Shown: positions 35,701-45,079 of the stretch, piece by piece
How positions within the stretch are numbered: the first letter of the stretch is position 1
Layout: every line of letters begins with the position of its first letter
From: Oscillospiraceae bacterium
GTDB taxonomy: Bacteria; Bacillota; Clostridia; Oscillospirales; Ruminococcaceae
Assembly: GCA_017436575.1 (NCBI GenBank)
Contig: JAFSCU010000001.1
Coordinates: forward strand, 20,408-84,407
Direction: 5' to 3'
Length of the DNA stretch: 64,000 nt
Translations under genes and position numbers: made by a program
The notes under the pieces: generated by a model
Database searches by the model: none
Told to the model about the DNA's origin: nothing
The model's input: the letters and a program-made list of their open reading frames with translations, nothing else

Positions 35701-36000
35701 GATACAAAGCAGGACGGTCGCTTTGGCATTATCAGCGGTGATGAAAAACTGAAAGCCGGCAAAGACAGCAAAATCGTCAGTGAAAAAGGCTTTGATATTA
35801 TTCTGGATTATGTAAAAGACAGTATTGCCAATATGGCAAAAGAAATATATGCAGGCAAATTTGACAGTCTGCCGTTGGAAACCGGTGAAAACATACTGCC
35901 ATGCAGATATTGCCGGTTTAAATCAGTGTGCGGCAACACAGACCGCAAACGCCCTATGATAAAAAATGAATTCAACAAAATGGAACAGGAGGAAAAATAA
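32773..36000 (+). CDS. addB: ATP-dependent helicase/nuclease subunit B
   Basis: 1075 residues from the ATG at 32773 (GAGGTAACT before it; an earlier ATG adds 14 residues). N-terminal Walker A variant GTAGTGKSR (7-15), RecB-like nuclease at the C terminus with RIIDYKTGNQKFD, and the iron-sulphur staple: a Cys in LCAFMYFIQRIL (near 750) plus CRYCRFKSVC (near 1045). AddB lacks helicase activity but provides the 5'-strand nuclease and Chi recognition. Stop overlaps the addA start by 1 nt. Confidence 0.96.
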   Translation: MLKFVIGTAGTGKSRYIAQQIVQLAQQGEKCLLLIPEQFSKTAETMIFSALDDTQSNSVEVFSFTGLLRDVNTNHTRLLTTPLTDAGKAVLARRAVENVKKQLNLYSRQSGNFGFSFNLAATFDDLKRSGISGEIFYSLAQTAPAKSGKLKELALIYAEYCGLMDEKFSDSEDLLIKLAEILPHSYTHDTNIFIDSFESFSFGQMQIIGRMMAQAKQVCVALTCDSLFDTTNGTGNFSFVQNTAAQLIRMAKKMDIAIEKPLVMLENHRFKNSDLMAVDRFLQDCDVEKTENRHVFVTEFENQYSEVAFAAAQINRLVQQGYVYNDIALVCPQLDKYENQLQETFRLAQIPYFIDTNRIISSCAPVVLFRTILEIMSRGLDSETIIPLLKTGLTNFDDDAIANLENYLFVWQDYDFDFSTPFTLSPGGLKPEIEESEKQTVEDMDFIRRSLWDIFSSVWDIKEATAGDLLKKCYTIAIEMGCDEKLMSVISSLKTEEDKQLLNRQWDTAIECLDQLYEITGYDIIKAGDIQTLFSLIVEGAEIGFAPQTQDCVIITDPKRMKLDSVKAVFILGAAQDIFPAIVSENGLISTFDREYLKENNYPLKNNFENLFSFENLYYYKALTSAQEYLFISCPKKNIDTRQILSAQVDLLKNSLGLESRWLPLEDYAVTKEFFADYISRQANNLTRDGYVDLLKNIGISAAFTGKKEFEIKDLSLLESLLGDSITVSPTHVQNYYLCAFMYFIQRILKVKPLEKAEFSSRIAGDYLHFIAQNVMEKYGEDYGNTPWEEIEKDIAGAVDKFIKENYPVAVYDDVKFTAQYENMTENAAQLLKYIHTEQQESLFHPIAFEEKIGMGGRVPPLRVKSDNGKSVNVIGVRDRIDIYRGNEKDYLRIIDYKTGNQKFDLDEIYNGLSSQLLLYMNALLQAGFGKKDKELEAGAVVYQPSDAKFKFDKDDEKLYTAVGMALSNPEISAAFDTKQDGRFGIISGDEKLKAGKDSKIVSEKGFDIILDYVKDSIANMAKEIYAGKFDSLPLETGENILPCRYCRFKSVCGNTDRKRPMIKNEFNKMEQEEK

Positions 36001-39000
36001 TGGCACCTAAATGGACAGACCAACAGCTGCAAGCCATACAGCCTGCCAACAGGCTGACTGTGTTGAGCGCCGCCGCAGGTAGTGGCAAAACCACTGTTCT
36101 GGTAGCCCGTGCCCTGAGCTTGCTGCTGGACAAAGAAAACCCTGTTTCTGCTGAAAAAATGCTGATTGTTACCTTTTCCAATGCATCTGCTGCTGAATTC
36201 AAAAAAAGAATTGAAAAAGGCATCAACGAAAAATTAAGGGAAAATCCAAATGACAATTATATCAAAATGCAGAAAGTGGCACTGCAAAAGGCAGATATTT
36301 CCACTATTCACTCATTTTGTATAAAACTGGTAAGGGAGAATTTTCAGAGTCTGGACATCAGCCCTGACTTTACCATCTGTGATGATGCACAAAGCAACCT
36401 GTTGCACAACACCGCCATTGATATGGCTATGAACTATGGCTATAATCAGCCTTTGTTCAAAGAACTGGTGTCTTTTTATGGCAAAAGCAGCAGCGACCGG
36501 CAGATAAGGGAATTTCTGCGCCAGATGGACTATTTTTTCTCTGCCCTGCCCCATCCACATACAGTGGCGCAGCAAATGGCAGAAAACTACGGAAACAATC
36601 TGAATATGGAAGACAGCGGCGGATATCACCAGCTGATTGACAGCCTGCAGCTGCAGGCAGATTATCTGGTGTATCTGGCCAGCCGTATGGATGAAATTTA
36701 TCAAAACGCTGATTTCACAGGATACGAAGACGGCATAATGCAGATAAAAAACTATGCTGACCGCCTGTTATATGCCACAAAAAACACAGACCACCAGCAG
36801 ATCAGAAATGCACTATCTGCCCCACTGCCAAAACTGGGCAGGGCAAAACCTGCCTGTGACGAAAGCAAGGCAATAAAAGACAATGTTTACAAAGAATTTT
36901 CATCTGTTGCCGAAAAAATGACTGATGTGGCACGGTATCTGGACAAAGACAGCTATTATGCCGATATCCTGTTTACTGAAAAATATGTGAAAATTCTCTT
37001 TGATGTTTATCTGAAATACCAGCAATACCTTATGGAAATCAAAAAAGAAAGGAAAGCCTATGAGTTTTCTGACTTTGAGCATTTCGCACTGGAACTGCTG
37101 CAAAACCGGGATGGCAGCCCCACACCACTGGCACTTTCACTTCGTGAAAACTATGAATACATTATGGAAGATGAGTTTCAGGACACCAGCTTTGTCCAGG
37201 ATGCAATATTTACAATGATTGCCAGGGAAAACCAGGCAAATCTGTATGTTGTTGGTGATGTAAAACAGAGTATTTACGGTTTCCGTAAGGCCAGCCCGGA
37301 AATATTCCTGAACAAACGCCAGATAGGCCTGGATGATGAAACAATGGGCAACACCATTTTTCTGCCGCATAATTTCCGCAGCAGCTACACTGTGATCGAG
37401 GGTGTAAACTACATTTTCGCCCAGTTGATGAGCCGACTGGTAGGTGGTGTGGAATACGACGACAGTGAAAAACTGGCAACGCTGAAGGAAAACGATTTCA
37501 CCTGTGGTATACAGCTGAATATTTATAGCGATAACGAAGCCGAAAATACTGCGCGCCATATCAGCCGAATGATTAAAGAGGGCTATGAAATAAACGATAA
37601 CGGCACCAGACGCCCTGTAAAAAGCGGTGACTTCTGTATATTGATGCGAAACGCCAAACACTTTGGCGAATATAAGGCTGCACTGGAAAATATGGGGTTT
37701 GAAGCATTTGTTCGTGACGACCGGCTGATACTGAACAAACCGGAAGTACAGAATGTAATAAACCTGCTGAAAGTTATTTCCAATCCTTTACAGGAAGTTT
37801 ACCTGACAGCCACCATGTTCGGTGATATGTTCGGCTTTACATTGGACGAAATACTGAAAATCCGCAGTGATAACTACCAGACAAATCTTTACAAAGCACT
37901 GGCATTGGCTGACAATCCAAAGGCCGGTCGTATGCTGGCATTGCTGAAAGATTTTGGCTATCTGGCAGGTGTATATTCAGCCGACAAACTGATAGACTAT
38001 ATATGCAAAAAAACAGGTTATTGGCAAAGACTGGCATTTTCCACTGACGGCAACGAAAAGCGTGAAAACATACGCTGGTTTATAGATTTTGCCAGAAACT
38101 GGGCAGTTTCACATCCAAGTGACCTGTCAGCCTTTCTTCGCTGGGTGGATATGTATATTGAAACCGGCAAAGGCAGTGCAACCGATTCACAGCAGAGCGA
38201 AAACGCCATTGCCATTATGACAATGCACACATCAAAAGGGCTGGAATTTCCTGTGGTATTTGTAACAGGGCTGACAACCAAATTCAACAAACAAGACAAA
38301 ATAAAACGCCTGATGCTGGACACACAGTTGGGAATAGGTATGTATGCAAACCACGGTTTTGGCTATAACCATTCCACACTGAACATTGCCGCCATAAAAG
38401 ACAGAATTGACGAAAACCTGGCCAGTGAAGAAATGCGACTGCTGTATGTTGCATTTACAAGAAGTAAAAATCTGCTGGTGCTTTCCGGCAGTTACAACCG
38501 TAGTTTTACAGCAAATTCTATGGCAAAAATAGTAGCCTGTGGCGGCGAAAATCCACATCCTGCTTTTGTGCGCAGTGCCACTTCACCTATGCACTGGGTG
38601 CTGGCAGCTTTCAGTGGGCACAGTGCCATTTCCGACCTGTACAGCTATGGCAGAGAAGATAAAAACATTCCACAGTCCATAGCTATTAATCTGTATGCAG
38701 ACAGCCAAGAAGAAACAAGTACAGAAGAACAGACAGTGGAAAAGCTGGAAATAAAGGCCGATTCAGACAGGATAATGAAAAATCTGGATTATGTTTATCC
38801 ATATATAGCCAGGACACAGCTGCCTATCAAAATGTCGGTAAGTGAAATAGCCAAATCTACCCCTATCACTCTGGCAAAACCTGATTTTATAAAAGAAGGT
38901 AAAGTGACTGCAGCTGAAAAGGGCACTGCAATGCACCTGTTTGCGCAACATGCTGATATTCTGCTGGCAAGAACCAACCTGGAAAACGAAATTGACAGGC

Positions 39001-39398
39001 TGGAAAAGGAAGGTAAAATAAACCGTGACCTGCTGAATATACCTGCCATAGAAAAATTTATTTTCAGCGATGTGGCCAATATGATTATCAACAGTGAAAA
39101 AGTTTATACAGAAAAAGATTTTCTGGTGTCTTACAGCGCCGCTGACGCCCTGGGTGATGACAGCTATCGGAATGACGAAATCATGATACAGGGTGTAATG
39201 GACTGTGTACTGCAAAACCGGGATGAAATAACAATCATTGACTATAAAACCGACTTTATACACAGCATCAGCCAACTGAAAAACAGATATGAAAAACAGC
39301 TGGAACTGTATCGCCACGGGGCAAAACAACTGTTTGGCACTGATAAAATAAAATGTATACTTTACTCTTTCCATCTGGATGAATATGTGGAGTTTTAA
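36000..39398 (+). CDS. addA: ATP-dependent helicase/nuclease subunit A
   Basis: 1132 residues. UvrD-like motor: Q motif KWTDQQLQAI, Walker A SAAAGSGKTT, TIHSFCIKLV (motif Ib), Walker B DEFQDTS, GDVKQSIYGFR, LPHNFRS, MTMHTSKGLEFPVVFVTG and YVAFTRSKNLLVL. C-terminal RecB-type nuclease with MDCV...IIDYKTD (about 1060-1085). With AddB it resects DNA double-strand ends for RecA repair. Translationally coupled to addB; the small membrane protein gene follows 1 bp after the stop. Confidence 0.97.
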   Translation: MAPKWTDQQLQAIQPANRLTVLSAAAGSGKTTVLVARALSLLLDKENPVSAEKMLIVTFSNASAAEFKKRIEKGINEKLRENPNDNYIKMQKVALQKADISTIHSFCIKLVRENFQSLDISPDFTICDDAQSNLLHNTAIDMAMNYGYNQPLFKELVSFYGKSSSDRQIREFLRQMDYFFSALPHPHTVAQQMAENYGNNLNMEDSGGYHQLIDSLQLQADYLVYLASRMDEIYQNADFTGYEDGIMQIKNYADRLLYATKNTDHQQIRNALSAPLPKLGRAKPACDESKAIKDNVYKEFSSVAEKMTDVARYLDKDSYYADILFTEKYVKILFDVYLKYQQYLMEIKKERKAYEFSDFEHFALELLQNRDGSPTPLALSLRENYEYIMEDEFQDTSFVQDAIFTMIARENQANLYVVGDVKQSIYGFRKASPEIFLNKRQIGLDDETMGNTIFLPHNFRSSYTVIEGVNYIFAQLMSRLVGGVEYDDSEKLATLKENDFTCGIQLNIYSDNEAENTARHISRMIKEGYEINDNGTRRPVKSGDFCILMRNAKHFGEYKAALENMGFEAFVRDDRLILNKPEVQNVINLLKVISNPLQEVYLTATMFGDMFGFTLDEILKIRSDNYQTNLYKALALADNPKAGRMLALLKDFGYLAGVYSADKLIDYICKKTGYWQRLAFSTDGNEKRENIRWFIDFARNWAVSHPSDLSAFLRWVDMYIETGKGSATDSQQSENAIAIMTMHTSKGLEFPVVFVTGLTTKFNKQDKIKRLMLDTQLGIGMYANHGFGYNHSTLNIAAIKDRIDENLASEEMRLLYVAFTRSKNLLVLSGSYNRSFTANSMAKIVACGGENPHPAFVRSATSPMHWVLAAFSGHSAISDLYSYGREDKNIPQSIAINLYADSQEETSTEEQTVEKLEIKADSDRIMKNLDYVYPYIARTQLPIKMSVSEIAKSTPITLAKPDFIKEGKVTAAEKGTAMHLFAQHADILLARTNLENEIDRLEKEGKINRDLLNIPAIEKFIFSDVANMIINSEKVYTEKDFLVSYSAADALGDDSYRNDEIMIQGVMDCVLQNRDEITIIDYKTDFIHSISQLKNRYEKQLELYRHGAKQLFGTDKIKCILYSFHLDEYVEF

Positions 39399-39399
39399 T

Positions 39400-39885
39400 A
39401 TGAATAACACAGCGAAAATAAAACATCATATGGATACACTGGCAAAAGGTTACAGGCGGTGGGTTGTACCGTTGCTGATGCTTATGTGGGACATCGGCTT
39501 TAAAACGGGCGGTGGCAGCACGGTGGAAAATGTATTCAATTCACTGATACGCCAACCGCAGTTTATAGCCACATCTTTCTGGGCGGTACTGTTGAGTATT
39601 GCAATGGACAGACGGGGCAAACTGATGCTGAACTGCCTGACAGATACCAGCCGGTCTGATATAATAAGCTATATAATGAAAGAGCACAGCCTGTTCAGCC
39701 TTTTGGTTTCATTTACACCGCTGATATATTTTGGCACAAAAGCTTTGGCAACAGTAACTGGTGGCGGTGTGTTTGATATAAGTTTTTTGCTTGATATCCA
39801 CGGCCTGTTTACTCTGATTGCACTTTATGATGGTATCCGGGCAATAAAAGGCAATTTATTGATAAAGCAACAACTTGGCATATAA
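39400..39885 (+). CDS. Hypothetical membrane protein downstream of addA
   Basis: 161 residues from the ATG at 39400, 1 bp after the addA stop with GGAG upstream. Membrane helices at about 24-40 (WVVPLLMLMWDIGF), 56-74, 105-120 and 128-145. No recognised domain. Probably co-transcribed with addBA by position only. Confidence 0.7.
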   Translation: MNNTAKIKHHMDTLAKGYRRWVVPLLMLMWDIGFKTGGGSTVENVFNSLIRQPQFIATSFWAVLLSIAMDRRGKLMLNCLTDTSRSDIISYIMKEHSLFSLLVSFTPLIYFGTKALATVTGGGVFDISFLLDIHGLFTLIALYDGIRAIKGNLLIKQQLGI

Positions 39886-39888
39886 AAA

Positions 39889-39919
39889 TAAAACTGCTAT
39901 CTTCCGATAGCAGTTTTTC
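39889..39919 (+). terminator. Terminator between the addBA operon and the ABC permease
   Basis: AAAACTGCTATC, loop TTCC, GATAGCAGTTTTT; works for both convergent operons. Confidence 0.9.
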
Positions 39920-39922
39920 TTT

Positions 39923-42900
39923 TTATTCTACACTTTTCAGTGATTCAACCATTTCAACATTACGCAGGGTTTTGCGCATAAGCAGTATTACCAGTATGGT
40001 AAAAATCATAGTGATAACCGCTGCATACAGATAGCTGGTTGGCTGTACAATAGTTGGGAACATCACCATTTCCATATCAATAATATCCATTACAAATACC
40101 AGTTCCAGTTTGCCAAAAGGCAATCCCACTATCATACCTATCAGCGACAGTATAAACACCTCTTTGAATACATAGGAATAAACTTCCCCATTGTTGAACC
40201 CCAGAACTTTCAGTGTGGCAATTTCCCTGATACGTTCAGAAATATTTACTTCTGTCAGGTTCATAATTACCACCAGTGACAGTGAACCTGCCACAAGGGT
40301 AATAACCACAATAATAATATCCAGAGAGCCAAACATATTGTCAAAGGTGGAAATCATACCGGAGAAGTCAGACACATTTTCCACGCCCAGTGTTTTTTCG
40401 TATTTGTTCACAACTTCGGCGCTGTCCTGGGCTGTTACTGCCAGGGTATCAAATACCACGGTTTCCCCAAATATGTCTTCGTACATATCTTTGCTGATAA
40501 ACAGGTAGTGCTGGGTATACATTTCACATATACCTGCCACTTCCACCTGTTTTTTTATACCGTGGGAAGATTCTATAGTTATAGTGTCACCCACTGAAAC
40601 ACCGCAGAGTTTTGCAAATTTTTCGCTGACTACCACACCTTTTTTTACAGACAACGGCTCCTGATTTTTGCGCCGGCGCAGGTCAAAGGCCTGTGGTATA
40701 TCATCTTCTTCCATAATATGTACATTTATGGTGTTGTCCTTTTCTTCTGTATATGCCATTGAAGTGTAGGTTTTCATAGGCACTGCATATTCCACATTGT
40801 CATCTGCCAGCAGCAGACTGTGTATTTCTTCCAGCCTGTCGGTATCTTCCAGTGCAACTGTGGTGTTGTATGTGACAATATCCCCATACTGAATGGAAAC
40901 AACCTGTGAAATAGACCCTTTGATGGCAAAACCCAGTACCAGCAGGCTGGTACAGCCTGCCACACCGATAACCGTCATAAAGAAACGGGATTTATATCGG
41001 ATAATATTTCTGGCAGTAACCTTTGATGTAAAGGACATTCGTTTCCAGATAAAAGGTATTTTTTCCAAAAAGACCTTCTTCGCATTTTTCGGTGCTTTCG
41101 GACGCATCAGCCGGCTGGGGTTTTCTTTCAGTATGCCGCGTACAACTATATATGTAACCAGCATCATCAGCACTGTAAAGGACAGTACCCCCAGCACTGC
41201 AATGTATGGCGGCATTGTCAGCACCATATCAGGCAGGTCGTACATAAGGCGCCAGCAGAAATAAATAACTGTCGGGAACATGGCCATACCTATAGGAATA
41301 GCAACCACACTACCCATAAGACTGGCTGTCAGCGCATAGATTACATATTTGCTGATAATTTTCCCATTGGAAAAACCAAGTGCAGAAAAAACACCAATCT
41401 GCGAACGCTGTTCGTCCACCAGACGTTTCATTGTAGTCATACATACAAGAGCAGCCACCAGGAAAAACAGCATTGGGAACACCAGACCGATTTTCCACAT
41501 CTGTGCAGCATTATTTTCAAACATATATGTGGAATAGTGCATTGAATGGTCAAGTATCATCCATTCAGCATCCGGCAGTTCTGCCAGTTGCTGCTTTGCT
41601 TTTTCCAGCTCAATTCTGGCTTTTTCGCTTTCTTCGTTCAGTTTTTTCTGGCCTTCTTCCAGGTCTTTTACACCTTTTTCATATTCAGCACGGCCTTTTT
41701 TCAATTCTGCCTGGGCAGATTCTATCATAGCCTTACCTGCTGCCATTTCTGCCTTACCTGCCTCAATTTCCTTGCGGCCTGCTTCCAGTTCTTTTTCGGC
41801 GGCTTCCATCTGCAGAATGGAAGCGTAAACACCTTCAATATCCCCACCCATCATATCATTGATAATGCCGGGGATTTCAGCCAATACCTTGTCACCCATC
41901 AGTTTTGAAATGGTTTCCAGGTCTGCAATAAATTTGGCTGCATCTGCAATGGCGGAATTGTTTTCTTCCATCTGTTTATTGAGAGAAGAAATCTTGGTTT
42001 CATTGGCAGTGATTTTAATATTGTTTGTGCCGATTTTTAATTTATTTGCTTCAATAGTTGCCTGATTGGCAGCTATTTTCATTTTATTGGCTGTAATCTG
42101 TTCCAGATTTCCTTCTGCTTCCAGCCGGGCATTTTCCTGTTCCAGAGTCTGATTTTCGCCGAAAAGATTGCTGTTTTCTGTTTCAAGGGCTGTATTTTCC
42201 AGCTTCAGACTGGTATTATCATCATTAAGAACAAGTATTTCCCCTGCCAGTGTCACGTTTTCCCGCGTTTTTTCAGTGATTATCCCCTGTTTTTCACTGA
42301 TAACCTGGTCAATAGTAGAGCCCTGTTCAAAACCGCCCTGTGTCACAATGCCGTTCACCAGATTGTAAACGCTGTACATTGTTTTGACCATATTGACAGC
42401 TTCGCTGTAAGACATACCTGTCCGCTGTTCTATCTGCTTTTTGCCGTCAGCCAGCTGTTTTTCACCATCAGCAATTAACCGCTGTGCAGCAACCAGTTCT
42501 TTTTCACCTGTGGTAATCTGTGTCAGGTTTGCCTCTATCTGAGCCTCGCCCACCAGAATCTGTATGTAGGCATCTTCCAGTTTCTTTTTGCCGTCATCTA
42601 TCTCTTTCTGGGCTTTTGCCAGTTCTTCTTCCATTTCCTTTTCGCCATCAGCAATCTGCTGGGTTACCTCAGCCATCACTTCGTCACGGCGGACTGTCTG
42701 CTGGTCTCTGATTACATCAGAATACAAATCATCCATTGTGTCTTCAACAAAAGTTTTGTAATCGTCATTGAAAACCATATAGTCCTTTGCACCGTTAAGA
42801 GTAAGGTAAACAGAGGTATAATAGTCAGCAGTAAGAGTGCCGCGTGGCACAAAAATAACAGTATCAAGAGTGAGATTGTCCAATGTGGATGTTTCACGGC

Positions 42901-43432
42901 TGGCGGCCATATACTGTGCAGAACGGGCCACACCCACTATTTTAAAATCTGTAACCGACAGTGATTCAGACAGGTCACCATCTTCCAGATAGGCATGTAT
43001 TGTACTGCCTTCACCGAACACACTGGCAAAGGAGGCTGACCCCAGCGCCAGGGCTTCGCCCGGTTTTTCAGGCATACGACCGGACACCAGCTGAATTTTG
43101 TTCAGCCAGCTGTCTGCTTCCTGTATTCTGGTAACTACCGCAGAGTCACCGCGCTTTACATACACATCAACAAATCGTGTCGGATACACGCTGTCCACCT
43201 GTGGTGCCTTTTTCAGGGCATTTATATCCCTGTCATCAAAGCCATAGGATGAAAACAGCTGTACATCCATAAAATTGGTATCATCAAAGTATTTATCCAC
43301 ACTGTATCGCATTGTTGGTGCACTGGACATCAGCCCCACCATAAACGCAACACCGATAAGAACAATCAGCACGATGGTAATAAAGCGCTTTCGTGTTTTG
43401 GCTATAAGACGAAAGGTATCTTTATGAAACAT
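39923..43432 (-). CDS. FtsX/MacB-like ABC permease with long coiled coil
   Basis: 1169 residues. N-terminal helix at about 16-38, then an external domain, then a long heptad-like region (about 250-630) rich in Lys/Glu/Gln/Asn with repeats such as ENTALETEN and AANQATIEANKLKI. A first FtsX domain (about 660-810; LVCMTTMKRLVDEQRSQIGV), a second external domain, and a second FtsX domain near the C terminus (about 1030-1160; NLTEVNISERIREIATLKVLG). Such permeases work mechanically with MacB-type ATPases. The coiled coil may reach through the cell wall. It starts 1 nt inside the ATPase stop. Confidence 0.88.
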   Translation of the reverse strand: MFHKDTFRLIAKTRKRFITIVLIVLIGVAFMVGLMSSAPTMRYSVDKYFDDTNFMDVQLFSSYGFDDRDINALKKAPQVDSVYPTRFVDVYVKRGDSAVVTRIQEADSWLNKIQLVSGRMPEKPGEALALGSASFASVFGEGSTIHAYLEDGDLSESLSVTDFKIVGVARSAQYMAASRETSTLDNLTLDTVIFVPRGTLTADYYTSVYLTLNGAKDYMVFNDDYKTFVEDTMDDLYSDVIRDQQTVRRDEVMAEVTQQIADGEKEMEEELAKAQKEIDDGKKKLEDAYIQILVGEAQIEANLTQITTGEKELVAAQRLIADGEKQLADGKKQIEQRTGMSYSEAVNMVKTMYSVYNLVNGIVTQGGFEQGSTIDQVISEKQGIITEKTRENVTLAGEILVLNDDNTSLKLENTALETENSNLFGENQTLEQENARLEAEGNLEQITANKMKIAANQATIEANKLKIGTNNIKITANETKISSLNKQMEENNSAIADAAKFIADLETISKLMGDKVLAEIPGIINDMMGGDIEGVYASILQMEAAEKELEAGRKEIEAGKAEMAAGKAMIESAQAELKKGRAEYEKGVKDLEEGQKKLNEESEKARIELEKAKQQLAELPDAEWMILDHSMHYSTYMFENNAAQMWKIGLVFPMLFFLVAALVCMTTMKRLVDEQRSQIGVFSALGFSNGKIISKYVIYALTASLMGSVVAIPIGMAMFPTVIYFCWRLMYDLPDMVLTMPPYIAVLGVLSFTVLMMLVTYIVVRGILKENPSRLMRPKAPKNAKKVFLEKIPFIWKRMSFTSKVTARNIIRYKSRFFMTVIGVAGCTSLLVLGFAIKGSISQVVSIQYGDIVTYNTTVALEDTDRLEEIHSLLLADDNVEYAVPMKTYTSMAYTEEKDNTINVHIMEEDDIPQAFDLRRRKNQEPLSVKKGVVVSEKFAKLCGVSVGDTITIESSHGIKKQVEVAGICEMYTQHYLFISKDMYEDIFGETVVFDTLAVTAQDSAEVVNKYEKTLGVENVSDFSGMISTFDNMFGSLDIIIVVITLVAGSLSLVVIMNLTEVNISERIREIATLKVLGFNNGEVYSYVFKEVFILSLIGMIVGLPFGKLELVFVMDIIDMEMVMFPTIVQPTSYLYAAVITMIFTILVILLMRKTLRNVEMVESLKSVE

Positions 43433-44133
43433 CAGTATTCTATATCCTCCACATTTTTAGGGTTTGGGTTGATGGTTACACTTTCAATTTTGCCGCTGCG
43501 CACACGTATAATCTTCTGCCCCATATCAGCCAGTGCAGCGTTGTGGGTAATCATAACCACTGTCATCTTGCGCTGTACAGACATATCCTGCAGCACTTTC
43601 AGCACCTGCTTGCCTGTTACATAGTCAAGAGCACCTGTAGGTTCGTCACACAACAGAAGTTTCGGGTTTTTGGCAACAGCACGTGCAATGGCAACACGCT
43701 GCTGCTCACCACCGGAAAGCTGTGAAGGGAAATTGTTCCGGCGTTTATCAAGGCCAACCAGCGCCAGCACTTCACCGCCATCCAGTGGATTTTTACAAAT
43801 CTGACGTGCCAGTTCCACATTTTCCAGAGCAGTAAGATTCTGCACCAGATTATAGAACTGGAAAACAAAGCCTATATCGTGGCGGCGATAGTCGGTAAGT
43901 TCTTTATCGCTGGAACGGGAAATATCACGGCCGTCAACTTCAATAGTACCGCTGGAAAGGGTATCCATACCACCCAGCAGGTTGAGAATAGTGGTTTTGC
44001 CGGCGCCGGAAGCCCCCAGTATAACCACAAATTCCCCCTGGTCAATAGTAAAATTGATGTTGTCCAAAGCTTTGATTTCCACTTCGCCCATCTGATATGT
44101 TTTACAAACATCTTTAAATTCAATAAAAGCCAT
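43432..44133 (-). CDS. MacB/LolD-type ABC transporter ATPase
   Basis: 233 residues. Walker [10 protein letters not shown] (about 39-47), signature [14 protein letters not shown] (about 138-151), Walker [13 protein letters not shown] (about 161-172) and H-loop MITHN. The N terminus [21 protein letters not shown] is typical of the MacB group. Forms a dimer on the downstream permease; overlap TGATG at 43432. Confidence 0.95.
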   Translation of the reverse strand: MAFIEFKDVCKTYQMGEVEIKALDNINFTIDQGEFVVILGASGAGKTTILNLLGGMDTLSSGTIEVDGRDISRSSDKELTDYRRHDIGFVFQFYNLVQNLTALENVELARQICKNPLDGGEVLALVGLDKRRNNFPSQLSGGEQQRVAIARAVAKNPKLLLCDEPTGALDYVTGKQVLKVLQDMSVQRKMTVVMITHNAALADMGQKIIRVRSGKIESVTINPNPKNVEDIEY

Positions 44134-44306
44134 TTAATCACTTCCATGTAAAAAAGTATATTTTTCTAATTTTATATTATATCATATTTTTGGTTCAAAC
44201 AATATAGCATGTATAAATTTTCACGGAAATTTTATAAAATTGGAGGGATATGTAAAATCTGCAAATATCAAAACCGGCGGATATTCCAATCGATACAATA
44301 AAACAT

Positions 44307-44340
44307 ACGGGCATCGGTTTTAGCCGATGCCCGTTGTTTT
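44307..44340 (-). terminator. Terminator of the surface-fibre gene block
   Basis: ACGGGCATCGG paired with CCGATGCCCGT around a TTTTAG loop. On the minus strand it follows the last gene (44363) but lacks a long U-run; on the plus strand TTGTTTT follows. Confidence 0.7.
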
Positions 44341-44362
44341 ATAAAGTTTTAAGCATTATCAG

Positions 44363-45067
44363 TTATTCTTCTCTCTTTTTTCTTTTAAGAATAATAATCA
44401 CCATAAGTGCCAGTGCTGCAATACCGAACATTGCGGTATACATCATTACACCTGTGTTGTCACCAGTATCTGGTACGGATGGGTCTGGGATTTCTTCAAT
44501 TTTGAAAGCCCAGTCAAGTGCACCTGCTACATCCTGGAACTCGTTGCCCATTTCCACAGGCACTTCCAGAGATACTGTCAGGTCAACTTCGCCGCCTTTT
44601 CTCAAGCTGCCAAGCAAAACCCAGTCTGTAAGACCATCAGTTTTATCAGCAGTAGCTTCGAAAAGTTTTTCATCACCTGTTACATTTACAACTTTCAGAT
44701 TAAGCTGGCTCAGCAGTTTTTGATAAACTGCTTTGTCAATCATACCATCTGTATCATCGCCATTGCTCAGAACAGTGCCATCGGCAATATCTGTTGGGCC
44801 AAGAGCTTTGAAATAGATTTTGGTTGTGTAACCAGCTTTACCGTTGTTTACAACACGAACTGTCTGACTGATGGAATCACCAGGCATAAGGTTTTTAAAA
44901 TCTGTAAACAGGTCTGTTGGTGAGTATTCAGTGCCTGGAGTAAAGATGAACTTTTCAGCTTCGCCTTCGTATGTAACCAGACCGGCAGCTGATGATGACA
45001 GGGCAAAACCTGCCATCATTGCTGTTGCCAGCACCAGAGAGAATAATCTTTTTGTAATCTTTTTCAT
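44363..45067 (-). CDS. Secreted protein with VPDTG sorting signal
   Basis: 234 residues. Signal peptide ending SSSAAG (about 28), a beta-rich domain (LMPGDSISQTVRVVNNGKAGYTT split at about 60-82), then VPDTGDN at about 199-205, hydrophobic segment and KRKKREE tail. This matches a sortase-type cell wall anchor with V in place of L in LPxTG. No sortase gene is in the window. Last gene of the minus-strand surface block, 12 bp after the 45080 gene, so it may tether the fibre or adhesin to the wall. Confidence 0.82.
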   Translation of the reverse strand: MKKITKRLFSLVLATAMMAGFALSSSAAGLVTYEGEAEKFIFTPGTEYSPTDLFTDFKNLMPGDSISQTVRVVNNGKAGYTTKIYFKALGPTDIADGTVLSNGDDTDGMIDKAVYQKLLSQLNLKVVNVTGDEKLFEATADKTDGLTDWVLLGSLRKGGEVDLTVSLEVPVEMGNEFQDVAGALDWAFKIEEIPDPSVPDTGDNTGVMMYTAMFGIAALALMVIIILKRKKREE

Positions 45068-45079
45068 ATTATTCCCTCC

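Noticed and set aside
38763-39410. 215-codon minus-strand frame
   Set aside because: Antisense shadow of addA, whose nuclease motifs are in the other strand.
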